Part shown: piece after piece, positions 27,338 through 38,469 of the stretch
Layout of the letters: every line of letters starts with the position of its first letter
How positions within the stretch are numbered: position 1 is the stretch's first letter
From: Gammaproteobacteria bacterium
GTDB lineage: Bacteria > Pseudomonadota > Gammaproteobacteria > Eutrophobiales > Eutrophobiaceae
DNA length: 64,000 nucleotides
Assembly (NCBI GenBank): GCA_030829985.1
Contig: JAURNW010000011.1
Coordinates: forward strand, 163,700-227,699
Direction of reading: 5' to 3'
Notes under the pieces: generated by a model
What the model was told of the DNA's origin: nothing
Database searches by the model: none
Seen by the model: only the letters and a program-made list of their open reading frames with translations
Program-made: the position numbers and the translations under genes

Positions 27338-28621
27338 CTATTTTTCTCTTTGCACTGCGCGATACCCAATATCCTTTCTATAAAACATACCGTCATAATT
27401 TATATGGTCTAGTACTTCGTACGCTGCTTGTTGCGCCTGCGTAACAGTTATTCCTAGACCGGTAACACAGAGCACACGGCCTCCGGCAGTAATTATATCG
27501 TCTTTATTATTAGTAGTACCGGCATGAAAGACTTTTACGCTTTTATTATCCGCTTTATCTAAACCGGTAATGACATCGCCCTTACTTGCACTCTCAGGAT
27601 AACCTGCTGATGCAGTAACAACACCCAACGCGGCACGTTCGTCCCATTCCGCATTACATTCGTTCAAACTACCTTTTGTCGCTGCAAGACAAAGTTCTAC
27701 CAAATCGCTTTTTAGTCGCATCATGATCGGTTGAGTTTCCGGATCACCAAAGCGACAATTAAACTCTAATGTTTTTGGCATCCCGTCTTTAGTGATCATG
27801 ATTCCCGCATATAGAAAACCGGTATAGGTTCTGCCTTCGCTTTCCATCCCTTCTACTGTTGGAATAATGACTTCATGCATTATTCGATCATGCATGGCTG
27901 CATCGACAACCGGTGCGGGGGAATAGGCACCCATACCACCGGTGTTGGGCCCAGTATCACCCTCGTCACGTGCTTTATGATCTTGAGAGCTGGCCAGTGG
28001 CAGTATATTTTTGCCATCTACCATCACAATAAAGCTTGCTTCTTCGCCTTCAAGAAATTCTTCTACAACAACACGATGACCGGCTTCACCAAATTTATTT
28101 CCTGACAACATATCGTTTATGCTGCTTATCGCTTCTTCTTCAGTCATCGCGATTACAACACCTTTACCGGCAGCCAAACCATCTGCTTTGATTACAATTG
28201 GAATTGATTTTGATTTTACATATGCAATTGCGGGCTCGACTTCTGTAAAAACATCATAGTCAGCCGTAGGTATTTTATATTTCTTTAAAAAATCTTTCGT
28301 GAATGACTTGGAGCCTTCAAGGATTGCCGCAGCTTTTGATGGACCAAAGCAAGGCAGACCCGCTTGTTGAAAAACATCAACAATACCTGCGACTAAAGGG
28401 ACCTCTGGACCAATAATTGTCAATCCTATTTTTTGAGTCTCGGCAAATGTTTTTAATGCTTCAATATCTTCAGTACTGATTGCAATATTTTCTACTTTGT
28501 TCTCTGTTGCTGTACCTGCATTACCCGGAGCCACATAAACAATGTCCACTTGATCAGATTGCGCTGCCTTCCATGCCAAGGCATGTTCACGACCACCACC
28601 GCCAACGATTAATACTTTCAT
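27338..28621 (-). CDS. purD: Phosphoribosylamine-glycine ligase
   Basis: 427 residues from ATG 28621 (MKVLIVGGGGREHALAWK), the standard start. An upstream ATG would run through the 3' end of purH and is rejected. It is an ATP-grasp enzyme of purine synthesis, with GPEVPLVAGIVD, KADGLAAGKGV and the metal-binding LEFNCRFGDPETQP. It starts one base past the purH stop, so the two are coupled. Confidence 0.96.
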   Translation of the reverse strand: MKVLIVGGGGREHALAWKAAQSDQVDIVYVAPGNAGTATENKVENIAISTEDIEALKTFAETQKIGLTIIGPEVPLVAGIVDVFQQAGLPCFGPSKAAAILEGSKSFTKDFLKKYKIPTADYDVFTEVEPAIAYVKSKSIPIVIKADGLAAGKGVVIAMTEEEAISSINDMLSGNKFGEAGHRVVVEEFLEGEEASFIVMVDGKNILPLASSQDHKARDEGDTGPNTGGMGAYSPAPVVDAAMHDRIMHEVIIPTVEGMESEGRTYTGFLYAGIMITKDGMPKTLEFNCRFGDPETQPIMMRLKSDLVELCLAATKGSLNECNAEWDERAALGVVTASAGYPESASKGDVITGLDKADNKSVKVFHAGTTNNKDDIITAGGRVLCVTGLGITVTQAQQAAYEVLDHINYDGMFYRKDIGYRAVQREK

Positions 28622-28622
28622 T

Positions 28623-30185
28623 TTAATGTAAGAAATGACGCATGCCGGTAAACACCATTGCGATGTTATGTTCATCCGCCGCAGCAATGACTTCTTCATC
28701 ACGCATTGAACCACCGGGTTGAATAACAGCACTTACGCCTACATCAGCTGCTGAGTCCAGACCATCACGGAATGGGAAAAAGGCATCTGAAGCCATCACT
28801 GAACCAACTACTTCCAGTTTTTCGTCGGCAGCTTTTATTGCAGCAATACGGGCACTGTAAACACGGCTCATCTGACCCGCGCCAATACCAATAGTTTGTT
28901 TATCTTTCGCATAAATAATTGCGTTCGATTTAACATACTTAACCACATGCCAGGCAAAGATGAGATCATCCAGTTCCTGTTCTGTCGGAACCCGTTTTGT
29001 CACTATCTTCAGGTCGTCTTTTGTTATGACGCCCCGATCGTTGTCTTGCACTAACAAACCACCACTAACGCGCTTCATGTTTAATTGTTGCATGGCCTGT
29101 TGACGATTACCCGCTTCCAGTAATCGAACACCCGCCTTGCTAGCAATAATCTCAATACATTCCGGCGCAATGGACGGCGCAATAATCACTTCCACAAACT
29201 GTCGATCGATAATGGCTTTAGCTGTTTCTATATCAAGCGTTTTATTAAACGCGATAATACCGCCGAAGGCTGATGTAGGATCCGTGGCATAAGCACGTTC
29301 ATAGGCTTCAAGCACAGTGCTACCAACAGCAACACCACAGGGGTTGGCATGTTTTACAATGACACAGGCTGTTTCTTTAAAGGACAAAACACATTCCAGT
29401 GCTGCATCCGTATCAGCAATATTATTGTAAGAAAGTTCTTTCCCCTGAATTTGCCTTGAGCTGGCCAGAGTTCCCGCAGGTGGATTAGGTTCTGTATAAA
29501 AGGCCGCAGACTGATGGGGGTTTTCACCATATCGTAATTCCTGACGTTTTTTGAATTGCATGGAATAGGTGAGGGGAAAATCTAACGGCTTTTTCGTTTC
29601 ATCAAGTGCGCCAAGATAATTTGAAACATTCGCATCATAATTAGCAGTGTGCGCAAATACTTTTTGCGCCAGACGAAAACGGGTTGCATCACTGATACTG
29701 GTATTATTTTCTTTCAATTCTTTTAAAACAATATCGTAATCTGCGGTATCCACCACAACAGCAACAGAAGCATGATTCTTCGCTGCAGATCGCAACATAG
29801 CCGGACCGCCGATATCGATATTTTCTATTGCATCTGCCAGCGTGCAATCTGGCTTACTAACCGTTTGTTCAAACGGATATAAATTAACAATTACGAGAGC
29901 AATGGCATCAATCCCATGTTCCTGCATGACCTTATCATCCGTTCCCCGCCGACCCAAAAGTCCACCGTGAATCTTTGGGTGCAGGGTTTTAACGCGGCCA
30001 TCCATCATTTCCGGAAAGCCGGTATAATCAGAAACCTCCACAACATCAATATTATTTTCAGCTAATAATTTTGCCGTACCGCCGGTAGAGAGAATGCCGA
30101 TACCAAGACCGTTCAATTCTTTACATAGATCAACAATACCCGTTTTATCAGACACGCTAACAAGCGCACGTTTTACTGTTGGCAT
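28623..30185 (-). CDS. purH: AICAR transformylase / IMP cyclohydrolase
   Basis: 520 residues, standard for the bifunctional enzyme of the last two purine steps. The IMP cyclohydrolase part begins [19 protein letters not shown] with [10 protein letters not shown]. The transformylase part has the catalytic [12 protein letters not shown] (Lys-His) and ends in [28 protein letters not shown]. It follows fis by 64 bases, in the conserved dusB-fis-purH-purD row. Confidence 0.97.
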   Translation of the reverse strand: MPTVKRALVSVSDKTGIVDLCKELNGLGIGILSTGGTAKLLAENNIDVVEVSDYTGFPEMMDGRVKTLHPKIHGGLLGRRGTDDKVMQEHGIDAIALVIVNLYPFEQTVSKPDCTLADAIENIDIGGPAMLRSAAKNHASVAVVVDTADYDIVLKELKENNTSISDATRFRLAQKVFAHTANYDANVSNYLGALDETKKPLDFPLTYSMQFKKRQELRYGENPHQSAAFYTEPNPPAGTLASSRQIQGKELSYNNIADTDAALECVLSFKETACVIVKHANPCGVAVGSTVLEAYERAYATDPTSAFGGIIAFNKTLDIETAKAIIDRQFVEVIIAPSIAPECIEIIASKAGVRLLEAGNRQQAMQQLNMKRVSGGLLVQDNDRGVITKDDLKIVTKRVPTEQELDDLIFAWHVVKYVKSNAIIYAKDKQTIGIGAGQMSRVYSARIAAIKAADEKLEVVGSVMASDAFFPFRDGLDSAADVGVSAVIQPGGSMRDEEVIAAADEHNIAMVFTGMRHFLH

Positions 30186-30249
30186 AACATTTTAATTCCT
30201 ATTGGTCGCATTCATTCGAATGAATGAAAGATGTTCTATTAAAATCTGA

Positions 30250-30531
30250 TTAATCCAGCTCGTATTTTTTCAATCGATTTCGCAAAGTCACGCGATTTAG
30301 ACCGAGTAATTTTGCAGCATGTGTAATATTCCCTTGTGTATATTTCATAACGACTTCGAAGAACGGTTTTTCAACTTCTTCCAGAAATAACGAATGCAAA
30401 TTACTTGCTTCATGCCCATCCAGGTCATCAAAGTAAGCTTCCATGGCTCGCTGAACATTATCCGCCAGACATTTCTCCGGTGCTTCACCACGATCAGCTG
30501 CTGTTTGTTTTTTAATTTTTGTTTTAATCAT
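30250..30531 (-). CDS. fis: Fis DNA-binding/bending protein
   Basis: 93 residues. The C-terminal helix-turn-helix GNITHAAKLLGLNRVTLRNRLKKY is nearly invariant in Fis. The N-terminal half is more variable, but length is close to the usual 98. It is a nucleoid protein that tunes rRNA transcription and recombination. It overlaps dusB by ATGA, the classical dusB-fis operon. Confidence 0.95.
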   Translation of the reverse strand: MIKTKIKKQTAADRGEAPEKCLADNVQRAMEAYFDDLDGHEASNLHSLFLEEVEKPFFEVVMKYTQGNITHAAKLLGLNRVTLRNRLKKYELD

Positions 30532-31505
30532 GCAGCTAATGTCTGTTGTTCTTCAAAGAAACTTTGCAAAACGGATAATTGTTCATTAGCGGAATCAATT
30601 CGATTTATGATGGTGCGAAATGCCTGAGCATTTTTTCGCTGTTTACAGTACCAGCCTATGTGTTTACGCGCGATACGAACACCCTGAATTTCACCATAAT
30701 ATTGATGTAAGTGCGCTACATGCTCAAGCAGTGTGTTACAAACTTCAGTTGCATCTGGCGGGTCAAGTTTTTCACCCGTTGACAGATAGTGATCAATCTC
30801 TCTAAAAATCCAGGGATTACCCTGTGCGGCTCTACCTATCATGATAGCGTCAACATGATATGTTTTTAGAATCTCTGCGGCAGCCTCGGGTGATGTTATA
30901 TCGCCATTAGCGATCACCGGGATTGCAACGCGGGATTTTATTTCGCCAGCAGTCTCATGTTCTGCCACACCATTGAAAGCACAAGCACGGGTTCTACCAT
31001 GCACAGTAAGTGCTTGTATACCGGATGATTCTGCAATTTTAGCAATATTGATAGCATTTCGGTTGGCCTTATCCCAGCCTGTTCTTATTTTTAATGTAAC
31101 CGGCACCTTAACCGCCCTAACCACTGATTCAAGAATATCTGTGACTAACGATTCGTCCCTCAACAGAGCCGAACCCGCCATTACATTACAGACTTTTTTG
31201 ACCGGGCAACCCATATTGATATCAATTATCTCGGCACCCTGCTCAACATTAAAAATCGCAGCTTCAGCCATTTGCAAGGGGTCTGCGCCTGCTATTTGAA
31301 CCGCCCTTGGCTCAGGTTCATCTTTATTAATCAATCGTAGTTGGGTTTTTCGTGTGTGGAACAAACCGGGGTTTGACGTGATCATCTCCGAAACGACCAG
31401 ACCTGCACCCAACTGACGGCACAGCAACCGAAAAGGTTGGTCTGTGACACCGGCCATTGGCGCAAGCACCAGATTATTTTTAAGTCTATGGGACCCTATA
31501 AACAT
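30528..31505 (-). CDS. dusB: tRNA-dihydrouridine synthase B
   Basis: 325 residues of the flavin-dependent Dus family. LAPMAGVTDQPFRLLCRQLG begins the barrel; the catalytic cysteine lies in NMGCPVKKVCNVMAGSALL; TVHGRTRACAF and IMIGRAAQGNPWIF bind FMN and RNA. It reduces specific uridines in the tRNA D-loop. It is the promoter-proximal partner of fis. Confidence 0.96.
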   Translation of the reverse strand: MFIGSHRLKNNLVLAPMAGVTDQPFRLLCRQLGAGLVVSEMITSNPGLFHTRKTQLRLINKDEPEPRAVQIAGADPLQMAEAAIFNVEQGAEIIDINMGCPVKKVCNVMAGSALLRDESLVTDILESVVRAVKVPVTLKIRTGWDKANRNAINIAKIAESSGIQALTVHGRTRACAFNGVAEHETAGEIKSRVAIPVIANGDITSPEAAAEILKTYHVDAIMIGRAAQGNPWIFREIDHYLSTGEKLDPPDATEVCNTLLEHVAHLHQYYGEIQGVRIARKHIGWYCKQRKNAQAFRTIINRIDSANEQLSVLQSFFEEQQTLAA

Positions 31506-31621
31506 GAAACCACTACGCTTTAAACGAAAAGAATGGACTACGAATTTTTATTATGGCTTATGATAACGATTAATTTTTATATGTGAAAGCGGCTTATTTT
31601 TGCTGAATAAAATCAGTGGCT

Positions 31622-32764
31622 TTAAAGGAAACGAAATTCAAAACTGACAGCGCCGGCCGTTGGTCCACTAACTTGAAGGACAAAATGAACCGGAATATTG
31701 ACCGGCATACCTTCATCCAGGTCAATACTAGCATCAAGATAATCCCCGGGAGCAAAGTCACGATATCCCAATAATGCGCCCGAAGTATCAAACAGAGTTA
31801 GCTGTACGCGAGGATAAGGTTGACGCACCGCCAGTTGATTATTCATTGTGGCATTAACAAGTAAGGTATCTTCATAATCGGGGTGCAAACGGACATCACG
31901 ATTAACCAACTTAATAGCTCGTGCATCTCGCTGACGAATAACTCTGCAATCCAGTTTATTGCATACCTGTTTAGCGTAAGGCATTAATTCCGGATATTTC
32001 AATAACACCTGATCTCTGTTAAACCAAAGCAACTGTGATAATAAGACTAACAATCCAAGGGTACAGGTGCTTGTCCAAAAAAATGTTGATACCCAACTAC
32101 TTTTTTTCGAAGGTTCTTCCAGGAGTTCATCGGCATCGGGAAAATCAAGATGCCTTTCGCTAGCGTAACTTTCCACTGATTCAGGTGTATTATTGTCAAT
32201 GTCTTTATCAGGGATCTCAACACCAATTTCATTTATTGCCGTGCTTAATTCCTGTTCTTTATTGCTCTCATCGGAGCTGATTATTAAGTCTTCAACCTGG
32301 CCTGTTATTTTTCCTTGTGCAAAATCACCACTAATTCGCTGAAAATCAAACGCCGTCTCATATTCACTATATGAATCTTCAGTTGTGTTGGATGAACCAT
32401 TATTAGCCTCGCCCAGATCGAATCCTTCTGTCTCGGAAACCTCAAACTCAGGCTCCGGTTCATAGACATGATCATTATTACTTTCGTCAATTGTGTTTAA
32501 TAAACCATTATCTGCAACGAGAATTGCATCCTCATTAGCTTCTGAAAGATCAAACTCGGGTTCGACAAGCATGTCTTGTTCAGAACCCGAGCTTGTTTGT
32601 GCGCTCGTTGAATTTTCTTGATGGGTTACGGGCTTATCACGCAAATACTCAAGCGCATTGAACTGGGTATTACAAAAACCGCAACGGACCTGCCCCGATG
32701 CAGCGGCAATATGTTCTGCATATAATTGAAACTGTTTTTTACACTGAGGACAAATTGTAAACAT
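31622..32764 (-). CDS. Zinc-ribbon plus DUF3426 membrane protein
   Basis: About 380 residues from ATG 32764. The N-terminus [18 protein letters not shown] followed by VRCGFC is an MJ0042-type zinc ribbon with four cysteines. An acidic, low-complexity stretch of some 180 residues follows, then one membrane helix (TCTLGLLVLLSQLLWF) and a DUF3426 domain. The start overlaps the prmA stop (TAATG), so an upstream in-frame ATG is rejected. It is conserved next to prmA in gammaproteobacteria; its function is unknown. Confidence 0.88.
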   Translation of the reverse strand: MFTICPQCKKQFQLYAEHIAAASGQVRCGFCNTQFNALEYLRDKPVTHQENSTSAQTSSGSEQDMLVEPEFDLSEANEDAILVADNGLLNTIDESNNDHVYEPEPEFEVSETEGFDLGEANNGSSNTTEDSYSEYETAFDFQRISGDFAQGKITGQVEDLIISSDESNKEQELSTAINEIGVEIPDKDIDNNTPESVESYASERHLDFPDADELLEEPSKKSSWVSTFFWTSTCTLGLLVLLSQLLWFNRDQVLLKYPELMPYAKQVCNKLDCRVIRQRDARAIKLVNRDVRLHPDYEDTLLVNATMNNQLAVRQPYPRVQLTLFDTSGALLGYRDFAPGDYLDASIDLDEGMPVNIPVHFVLQVSGPTAGAVSFEFRFL

Positions 32765-33657
32765 TAGATTTTCGTACCATGCAAACGAGCCCACTCTGAA
32801 TCGAAAACCGGTGGATCTATATTAAAATAGCCTGAGTATACCGACAAACATTCTTCTGCCTGCACATGCAACAATCCCGATAAAATGATGTCACCGCGGG
32901 GACGAGTTAAATCTGAAAATTTAGCTGCTAACTCCTTCAGAGGATTCATCAAAATATTAGCCAACAAAATATCTGCAACTGGCAATGAACACTCATCAAC
33001 ATGAGCAACTTCAATTTTTTTAGCTAATTCATTTCTACCGATATTATCCCTCGCCGCCTGTATTGCCTGTGGATCAATATCAACCGCATAAACCTGTTTA
33101 GCCCCCAATAACGCAGCGACCATGGCAAGAATACCCGAACCGCAGCCATAATCGATGACAACCTTATTTGTCAGATCATTTTCAGTAAGCCATTCAACAC
33201 ATAATGAGGTCGTCGGATGAGAGCCCGTGCCAAATGCAAGGCCAGGATCAAGAATTATAGTAGGAATATTATTATCGGTTTGTTCACACCAACTAGGACA
33301 AATACAGACACGGTTAGAAAAAAATAAAGGTTGATGTTCAGCCTTGAATTCACTTACCCAATCTTTATCTTTCAAAGACTCGATTTTGTGATGATAGATG
33401 TTTTCTGCGCCAATACGATCGCGTACACAAACCAGCATAATATCAAGATCTGTATCAGGGTGAAGGAGAGCGACTACACGTGTCTTTTGCCAGAATGTTT
33501 TACTCTCTGAAACATCCTGAACAGCAACATCAAACAAGGGCTCACTACTCGAAGCTGTTAATGAAACGGAAACTGCGCCTAACTGTTCAAGTAATTCCGA
33601 GAGCTCTTCAGCTTTGGCTTGATTTGTTTCAAGTTCAAGTTGAAGCCAGCTCATCAT
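32764..33657 (-). CDS. prmA: Ribosomal protein L11 methyltransferase
   Basis: 297 residues. A small N-terminal substrate domain is joined to a class I methyltransferase. Motif I reads [20 protein letters not shown], with [14 protein letters not shown] before it and [16 protein letters not shown] after it, all PrmA hallmarks. It overlaps the accC stop through ATGATGA, so either of two adjacent ATG codons (33657, 33654) may start it; MSWLQLEL is the family start. Confidence 0.96.
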   Translation of the reverse strand: MMSWLQLELETNQAKAEELSELLEQLGAVSVSLTASSSEPLFDVAVQDVSESKTFWQKTRVVALLHPDTDLDIMLVCVRDRIGAENIYHHKIESLKDKDWVSEFKAEHQPLFFSNRVCICPSWCEQTDNNIPTIILDPGLAFGTGSHPTTSLCVEWLTENDLTNKVVIDYGCGSGILAMVAALLGAKQVYAVDIDPQAIQAARDNIGRNELAKKIEVAHVDECSLPVADILLANILMNPLKELAAKFSDLTRPRGDIILSGLLHVQAEECLSVYSGYFNIDPPVFDSEWARLHGTKI

Positions 33658-34997
33658 TTAAGACCGAGTTTCTTCTCCAAATAATGAATATCCGTTCCGC
33701 CTTTCATAAAAGCGGTATCCTTGGCAAGCCGCTGATGTAATGGAATATTGGTTTTTATCCCATCGATAACGATTTCTGACAACGCCATTGATAATCTCGC
33801 TATTGCCAGTTCTCTTGTCTCTGCATGAGCAATTAATTTTCCTATCATGGAATCATAGTGCGGAGGAACTTTATAGCCTTGATAAACATGGGTATCGACA
33901 CGAATACCAAAACCACCTGGCGGATGATAATGCTCGATTGTTCCGGGTGATGGCATAAACGTTTCAGGATCTTCAGCATTAATCCGGCACTCAATCGCAT
34001 GCCCTCTAATCTTAATATCCTCTTGTTTGTAATTTAATGGTTCTCCAGCAGCGATATGCAACTGTTCTTTAACGATATCAACGCCCGTGATCATTTCTGT
34101 CACCGGATGTTCAACCTGAACGCGCGTATTCATTTCAATAAAATAAAATTCACCATTTTCATACAGAAATTCAAATGTGCCAGCACCACGGTAAGCAATT
34201 TTTTTACATGCTTCAACACAGCGTTCACCAATCTTCTTTCGCGTTACTTCATCCAGCCCCGGGGCCGGGGCTTCTTCGATCACTTTTTGATGACGCCGTT
34301 GCATGGAGCAATCACGTTCACCCAGATAGATTACATTTCCATGCTCGTCTGCCAGAATTTGTATTTCAATATGCCGAGGGTGTTCAAGAAACTTCTCCAT
34401 GTAAACCATATCATTACCGAAAGCAGAACCAGCTTCTGATCGCGTTAATGTGATTGACTTGAGCAAACTGGCTTCGCTATGTACAACTCGCATACCACGA
34501 CCACCACCACCACCCGCAGCTTTAATAATTACGGGATAGCCAATTTCTTTTGCTGTCTTTTTTAACTTAGCCGCATCATCACCTAATGGTCCGTCGGAGC
34601 CTGGTACACAAGGAATGCCTGCTTCTTTCATGGCCTTGATTGCCGAGACCTTGTCACCCATCAAGCGTATCGTCTCTGCCCTGGGCCCTATAAAGATGAA
34701 CCCACTCTGTTCCACACGCTCTGCAAAATCGGCATTTTCCGAAAGGAAACCATAACCGGGGTGTATCGCGACAGCATCAGTCACTTCTGCGGCACTGATT
34801 ACTGCGGGAATATTTAGATAACTATCTATTGAAGCAGCAGGACCAATACAAACGGACTCATCGGAAAGAAAAACATGTTTCTGATTACGGTCAGCCTCTG
34901 AATAAGCAGCAACGGTTTTAATACCCAGCTCTCTACAGGCGCGAAGTATACGAAGCGCAATTTCGCCTCGATTTGCAATTACAACTTTGTCTAACAT
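33654..34997 (-). CDS. accC: Acetyl-CoA carboxylase, biotin carboxylase subunit
   Basis: 447 residues, standard. An ATP-grasp enzyme that carboxylates the biotin on AccB for fatty-acid synthesis. [20 protein letters not shown] opens the protein; the glycine-rich ATP loop [14 protein letters not shown], and [17 protein letters not shown] with the catalytic residues are complete. It lies 61 bases after accB. Confidence 0.98.
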   Translation of the reverse strand: MLDKVVIANRGEIALRILRACRELGIKTVAAYSEADRNQKHVFLSDESVCIGPAASIDSYLNIPAVISAAEVTDAVAIHPGYGFLSENADFAERVEQSGFIFIGPRAETIRLMGDKVSAIKAMKEAGIPCVPGSDGPLGDDAAKLKKTAKEIGYPVIIKAAGGGGGRGMRVVHSEASLLKSITLTRSEAGSAFGNDMVYMEKFLEHPRHIEIQILADEHGNVIYLGERDCSMQRRHQKVIEEAPAPGLDEVTRKKIGERCVEACKKIAYRGAGTFEFLYENGEFYFIEMNTRVQVEHPVTEMITGVDIVKEQLHIAAGEPLNYKQEDIKIRGHAIECRINAEDPETFMPSPGTIEHYHPPGGFGIRVDTHVYQGYKVPPHYDSMIGKLIAHAETRELAIARLSMALSEIVIDGIKTNIPLHQRLAKDTAFMKGGTDIHYLEKKLGLK

Positions 34998-35058
34998 GAT
35001 GAATAAAGTGCTCTATAAATTCACACGAAAAAACGACTATTTGATCGTGTGTTTATAA

Positions 35059-35523
35059 TTAAGATGGATCAATGATAAATAAAGGCTGACCATATTCAAC
35101 AGCCTCACCATTTTCGACTAGTGCCCTGATTAATTTACCACTCACATCAGATTCAATTTGATTCATGATCTTCATCGCTTCAATAATACAGAGTACTTCA
35201 CCCGTTTTTATACTGCTGCCGCGACTTACAAATTCAGGTTCTTCAGGCGAGGGGGAAGAATAATAAATACCTACCATTGGTGAGGTGACAACATGACCTT
35301 CATCAGCGAAATCAGCTTTAGGCGTACTCTCTTCAGAGGCTGGATGCATTTTTACTGCTTCACCCGCCTGAGTAGATTGTGGCACCTGGATCATTGTTTG
35401 GGGCGCGGCAAGGGTAGAGCCACGACTAATACGCACAGACTCCTCACCCTCATGAATTTCAATTTCAGCTATACCGGATTCTTCCAGCAGCTCTATTAAT
35501 TTTTTTACTTTTCTAATATCCAT
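35059..35523 (-). CDS. accB: Biotin carboxyl carrier protein of acetyl-CoA carboxylase
   Basis: 154 residues. The biotinyl lysine is K118 in EAMKIMNQI, inside the C-terminal lipoyl/biotinyl domain. A Pro/Ala/Glu-rich flexible linker joins it to the N-terminal helical part MDIRKVKKLIELLEESGI. It is co-transcribed with aroQ upstream (9 bases) and accC downstream. Confidence 0.97.
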   Translation of the reverse strand: MDIRKVKKLIELLEESGIAEIEIHEGEESVRISRGSTLAAPQTMIQVPQSTQAGEAVKMHPASEESTPKADFADEGHVVTSPMVGIYYSSPSPEEPEFVSRGSSIKTGEVLCIIEAMKIMNQIESDVSGKLIRALVENGEAVEYGQPLFIIDPS

Positions 35524-35532
35524 ACTATTTAA

Positions 35533-35967
35533 TTATTGTAAGTGACGCTCTGCACCTGACAGAGCAAGTTCATAGCCATAAGCACCAAGACCGCTAATAA
35601 CGGCAACGGCAATATCGGACAGATAGGAATGCTGTCTGAATTCTTCTCGTGAAAAAACATTTGATAAGTGTACTTCTATAAAAGGGATATCTGTTCCTAA
35701 CATTGCATCACGTATCGCGATACTGGTATGTGTGAAAGCGCCAGGATTGATTAATATAAAATCGACACCTGATTTTTTTGCCGCATGAATCTGATCAATT
35801 AACTCATGCTCTGCATTACTCTGGAATGCTGATAGTTCATGTCCCTTACCGTCAGCCAAAGCGACTAACCGCGAGTCAATCTCAGCAAGAGTCGTAGTGC
35901 CATACACCTCAGGCTCACGTTCTCCCAAAAGGTTGAGATTCGGACCATGTAGTACCAGAAATTTCAA
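35533..35967 (-). CDS. aroQ: Type II 3-dehydroquinate dehydratase
   Basis: 144 residues; shikimate pathway. [18 protein letters not shown] carries the catalytic Tyr and Arg. [17 protein letters not shown] and [17 protein letters not shown] complete the active site. It is first in the aroQ-accB-accC group, and 115 bases separate it from tlpA. Confidence 0.97.
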   Translation of the reverse strand: MKFLVLHGPNLNLLGEREPEVYGTTTLAEIDSRLVALADGKGHELSAFQSNAEHELIDQIHAAKKSGVDFILINPGAFTHTSIAIRDAMLGTDIPFIEVHLSNVFSREEFRQHSYLSDIAVAVISGLGAYGYELALSGAERHLQ

Positions 35968-36082
35968 GAAATTCTCCCAGAAAACACTCTATTTTTGTAT
36001 TTTAAGCGATTATCACCGCTTTTTTAGGGATGTTAACAGTATTTAAAAGAAAATACGAACTTGTTATTTACTGTTTTTGAAC

Positions 36083-36643
36083 TTACAGGAGTGTTTGGAT
36101 GACTGATTCCGCTTCAGATTTTGACAACGGACCACGTCGAGTAAAAGCAATTTGGCCGTTACGATCGATGATAACAGTGTATGGCAAGGCACCGATACTA
36201 TTACCCATTTTTTTTGCCAGAGCAATCACGTCTTCCCCGCCGACCAATGACGGATAGTTAACATTATATTCTTCGATAAAATCACGGACTTCTTCTGCCT
36301 CTTGTAGTGCAACACCGATAAATTGTAAACCCCGAGCCTCATAAGCGTGTTGTAGTTGAATAAACTCCGGAATTTCTTCGAGACATGGCGGACACCAGGT
36401 TGCCCAAAAGTTAATCGCAATGACACTGCCTTTCCATTCCGACAAATGACGAATTTCACCTTCAACATCTGACAAACTAAATTCTTCTGCTTTAGTACCG
36501 ACAACTTCTTTTGGAGGGAGTTTTTTTTCAGTCACGACCTTGGGTTGCTTGCCGGGTTTTAGTGTTTGCTGTAACTGGTAACCTCCAACAGCTGACACGG
36601 ATGCGATAACACCTGCAATACAAACCAGTTGCCACTGCTTCAT
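36083..36643 (-). CDS. TlpA/ResA-type membrane-anchored thioredoxin
   Basis: 186 residues with an N-terminal membrane anchor (LVCIAGVIASVSAVGGYQL) and a periplasmic thioredoxin fold. The active site is FWATWCPPCLEE (C84, C87), and the cis-proline segment is GALPYTVIIDRNG. It overlaps dsbD by ATGA, so DsbD is its likely electron donor. It probably reduces periplasmic disulfides, for example in cytochrome c maturation. Confidence 0.9.
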   Translation of the reverse strand: MKQWQLVCIAGVIASVSAVGGYQLQQTLKPGKQPKVVTEKKLPPKEVVGTKAEEFSLSDVEGEIRHLSEWKGSVIAINFWATWCPPCLEEIPEFIQLQHAYEARGLQFIGVALQEAEEVRDFIEEYNVNYPSLVGGEDVIALAKKMGNSIGALPYTVIIDRNGQIAFTRRGPLSKSEAESVIQTLL

Positions 36644-38469
36644 AAAGTCAGCGCCTGCATTAGATGCGCAACAAATGCATCTGCCTTCACAAACCCTACC
36701 AGGCGGTGAGATTTTATTTCTGTGCCATCGACATTAAAAAATAGTGTTGCTGGAGGGCCAAACAGATCAAATTGTTTTAAAAATGCCTTGTGATGCTCAT
36801 CATTGTTGGTGACATCAACTTTAAGTAATGTAAATTGCGCTAATGTCTTTTGCACCAGTGGATCACTAAATGTATACACTTCCATTTCCTTACAAACGAC
36901 ACACCAGTCTGCATAAAAATCGAGCATGACCGGCATTCCTTCAAGTTGTGCTTGTTGCAACTCGACATCTAACTCATCAAGGTTAGACACGTATTTGAAA
37001 GGCAAAACTGCTGCTGATAGCTGTTTACCTTCTTTAGTAAACGGCCTTAATACAGTTCCACTGCCGTTAGCAGCAGCGACGATTAAAACAATGCCATAAA
37101 CAAGCATAACCAGACCCAGACCTTTCCATAAACGCTGCCAATGAGTCGTTGCTACATCAATTCGATCCATGGCGCCGATGAAAATAGCTGTAGAAATAAA
37201 TAATGCTGCCCAGAGTATCAATACAATAGCTTCGGGAAGAACACGTTCCAGAAACCATATTGCTACACCCAGCATGATAACGCCGAAAACCTTCTTAATG
37301 GCTTCCATCCATGCGCCGGCTCGTGGCAGTAGTTCTCCCGAGGTAGCGCCTATGATTAATAAAGGCACACCAAACCCTAAACCCATAGCAAACAAGGCAA
37401 GACCACCCAGAGCAGCATTACCAGTCTGACTAATATAGAGCAATGCACCAGCAAGTGGCGGAGCTACACAGGGGCCTACAATAATAGCTGATAAGACTCC
37501 CATAACAGCAGCACCTTTTAATGTGCCTTTACCTGCCCGTGTCTGACCCGCCGATAGTTTGCTTTGCCAGCTTGTGGGCAATTGCAATTCATAAAATCCA
37601 AACATGGATAAGGCAAGGAAGACAAACACACCACTAAATAAAGTTAATACCCAAATATTTTGTGAAGCCGCCTGTAAATTAAGACTAAACATGCCGGCAA
37701 AAACGCCAAGCACCGCGTAGGTTAACGCCATCGCCACAACATAACTTAATGAAAGAGCAATACCTCTTGTGCGTGTTATTCGAACGCCTTCACCAACAAT
37801 AATGCCGGATAAAATCGGGATCATTGGAAAAACACAAGGCGTTAACGATAACAATAAACCGAAGACAAAAAATGAAAACATATTAATAAACAGATTTTTG
37901 TCTTTTAATTTTTGAGTAATCGAATCTTGCTCTGAAATCAGAGGAGCCCGGGTTGCAACACTAACGTTAGGTAATTGATCAAATGCTGTAGGCACTTTAA
38001 CAAGTAACGTTTTCTTGATGGGTGGATAACAAACAGAATCTTCCTTGCAGCCCTGATAAGCTACATTCACATTAAATTCCGATAATGCCGCCTCGTTAAA
38101 AGCTAGTGTAGCCACAGCATTATTTCGGCCGTAATAGACTTCGACCTGACCAAAAGCAGGATCGGCTTTAACTTTACCGACTGGAAATTTAAAGTCGCCC
38201 AAAATCACATCAGGATTATCTGTCGTAACTTTAAATTTATTTTTATAAAGATAGTAACCCGGCTCAATTTGCCAATTAAAACTCAATTGCTTGTTTGAAA
38301 GAACTTCAGTATCAACCTGAAAGGCGATCTCCGGATCCAGGATTTCATTGTCTGATGATGATGCTTGAAATGAAAAAAGATCGCTTAATTTGCCGCCTGT
38401 TTCACCCGCATATACGGTAGATGAAAACAGGAGGACAACAAAAAATAGTGGCTTAAAAAATGATGTCAT
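36640..38469 (-). CDS. dsbD: Thiol:disulfide interchange protein DsbD
   Basis: 609 residues from ATG 38469, giving a clean signal peptide (MTSFFKPLFFVVLLFSS). A periplasmic alpha domain with the KEDSVCYPP motif, an eight-helix beta domain starting at LTPCVFPMIPILSGII with the second cysteine in VGPCVAPPLAG, and a C-terminal thioredoxin (FYADWCVVCKEM) form the full electron relay from cytoplasmic thioredoxin to the periplasm. It overlaps cutA by ATGA; an earlier in-frame ATG inside cutA is rejected. Confidence 0.96.
   Translation of the reverse strand: MTSFFKPLFFVVLLFSSTVYAGETGGKLSDLFSFQASSSDNEILDPEIAFQVDTEVLSNKQLSFNWQIEPGYYLYKNKFKVTTDNPDVILGDFKFPVGKVKADPAFGQVEVYYGRNNAVATLAFNEAALSEFNVNVAYQGCKEDSVCYPPIKKTLLVKVPTAFDQLPNVSVATRAPLISEQDSITQKLKDKNLFINMFSFFVFGLLLSLTPCVFPMIPILSGIIVGEGVRITRTRGIALSLSYVVAMALTYAVLGVFAGMFSLNLQAASQNIWVLTLFSGVFVFLALSMFGFYELQLPTSWQSKLSAGQTRAGKGTLKGAAVMGVLSAIIVGPCVAPPLAGALLYISQTGNAALGGLALFAMGLGFGVPLLIIGATSGELLPRAGAWMEAIKKVFGVIMLGVAIWFLERVLPEAIVLILWAALFISTAIFIGAMDRIDVATTHWQRLWKGLGLVMLVYGIVLIVAAANGSGTVLRPFTKEGKQLSAAVLPFKYVSNLDELDVELQQAQLEGMPVMLDFYADWCVVCKEMEVYTFSDPLVQKTLAQFTLLKVDVTNNDEHHKAFLKQFDLFGPPATLFFNVDGTEIKSHRLVGFVKADAFVAHLMQALTL

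Noticed and set aside
28622..28732. Longer N-terminus for purD
   Set aside because: It would lie inside purH in another frame; the conserved ATP-grasp start is at 28621.
36002..36027. Hairpin-like AAGCG...CGCTT followed by T run
   Set aside because: It is oriented as a plus-strand terminator, yet no plus-strand gene ends there; the stem is only five bases.
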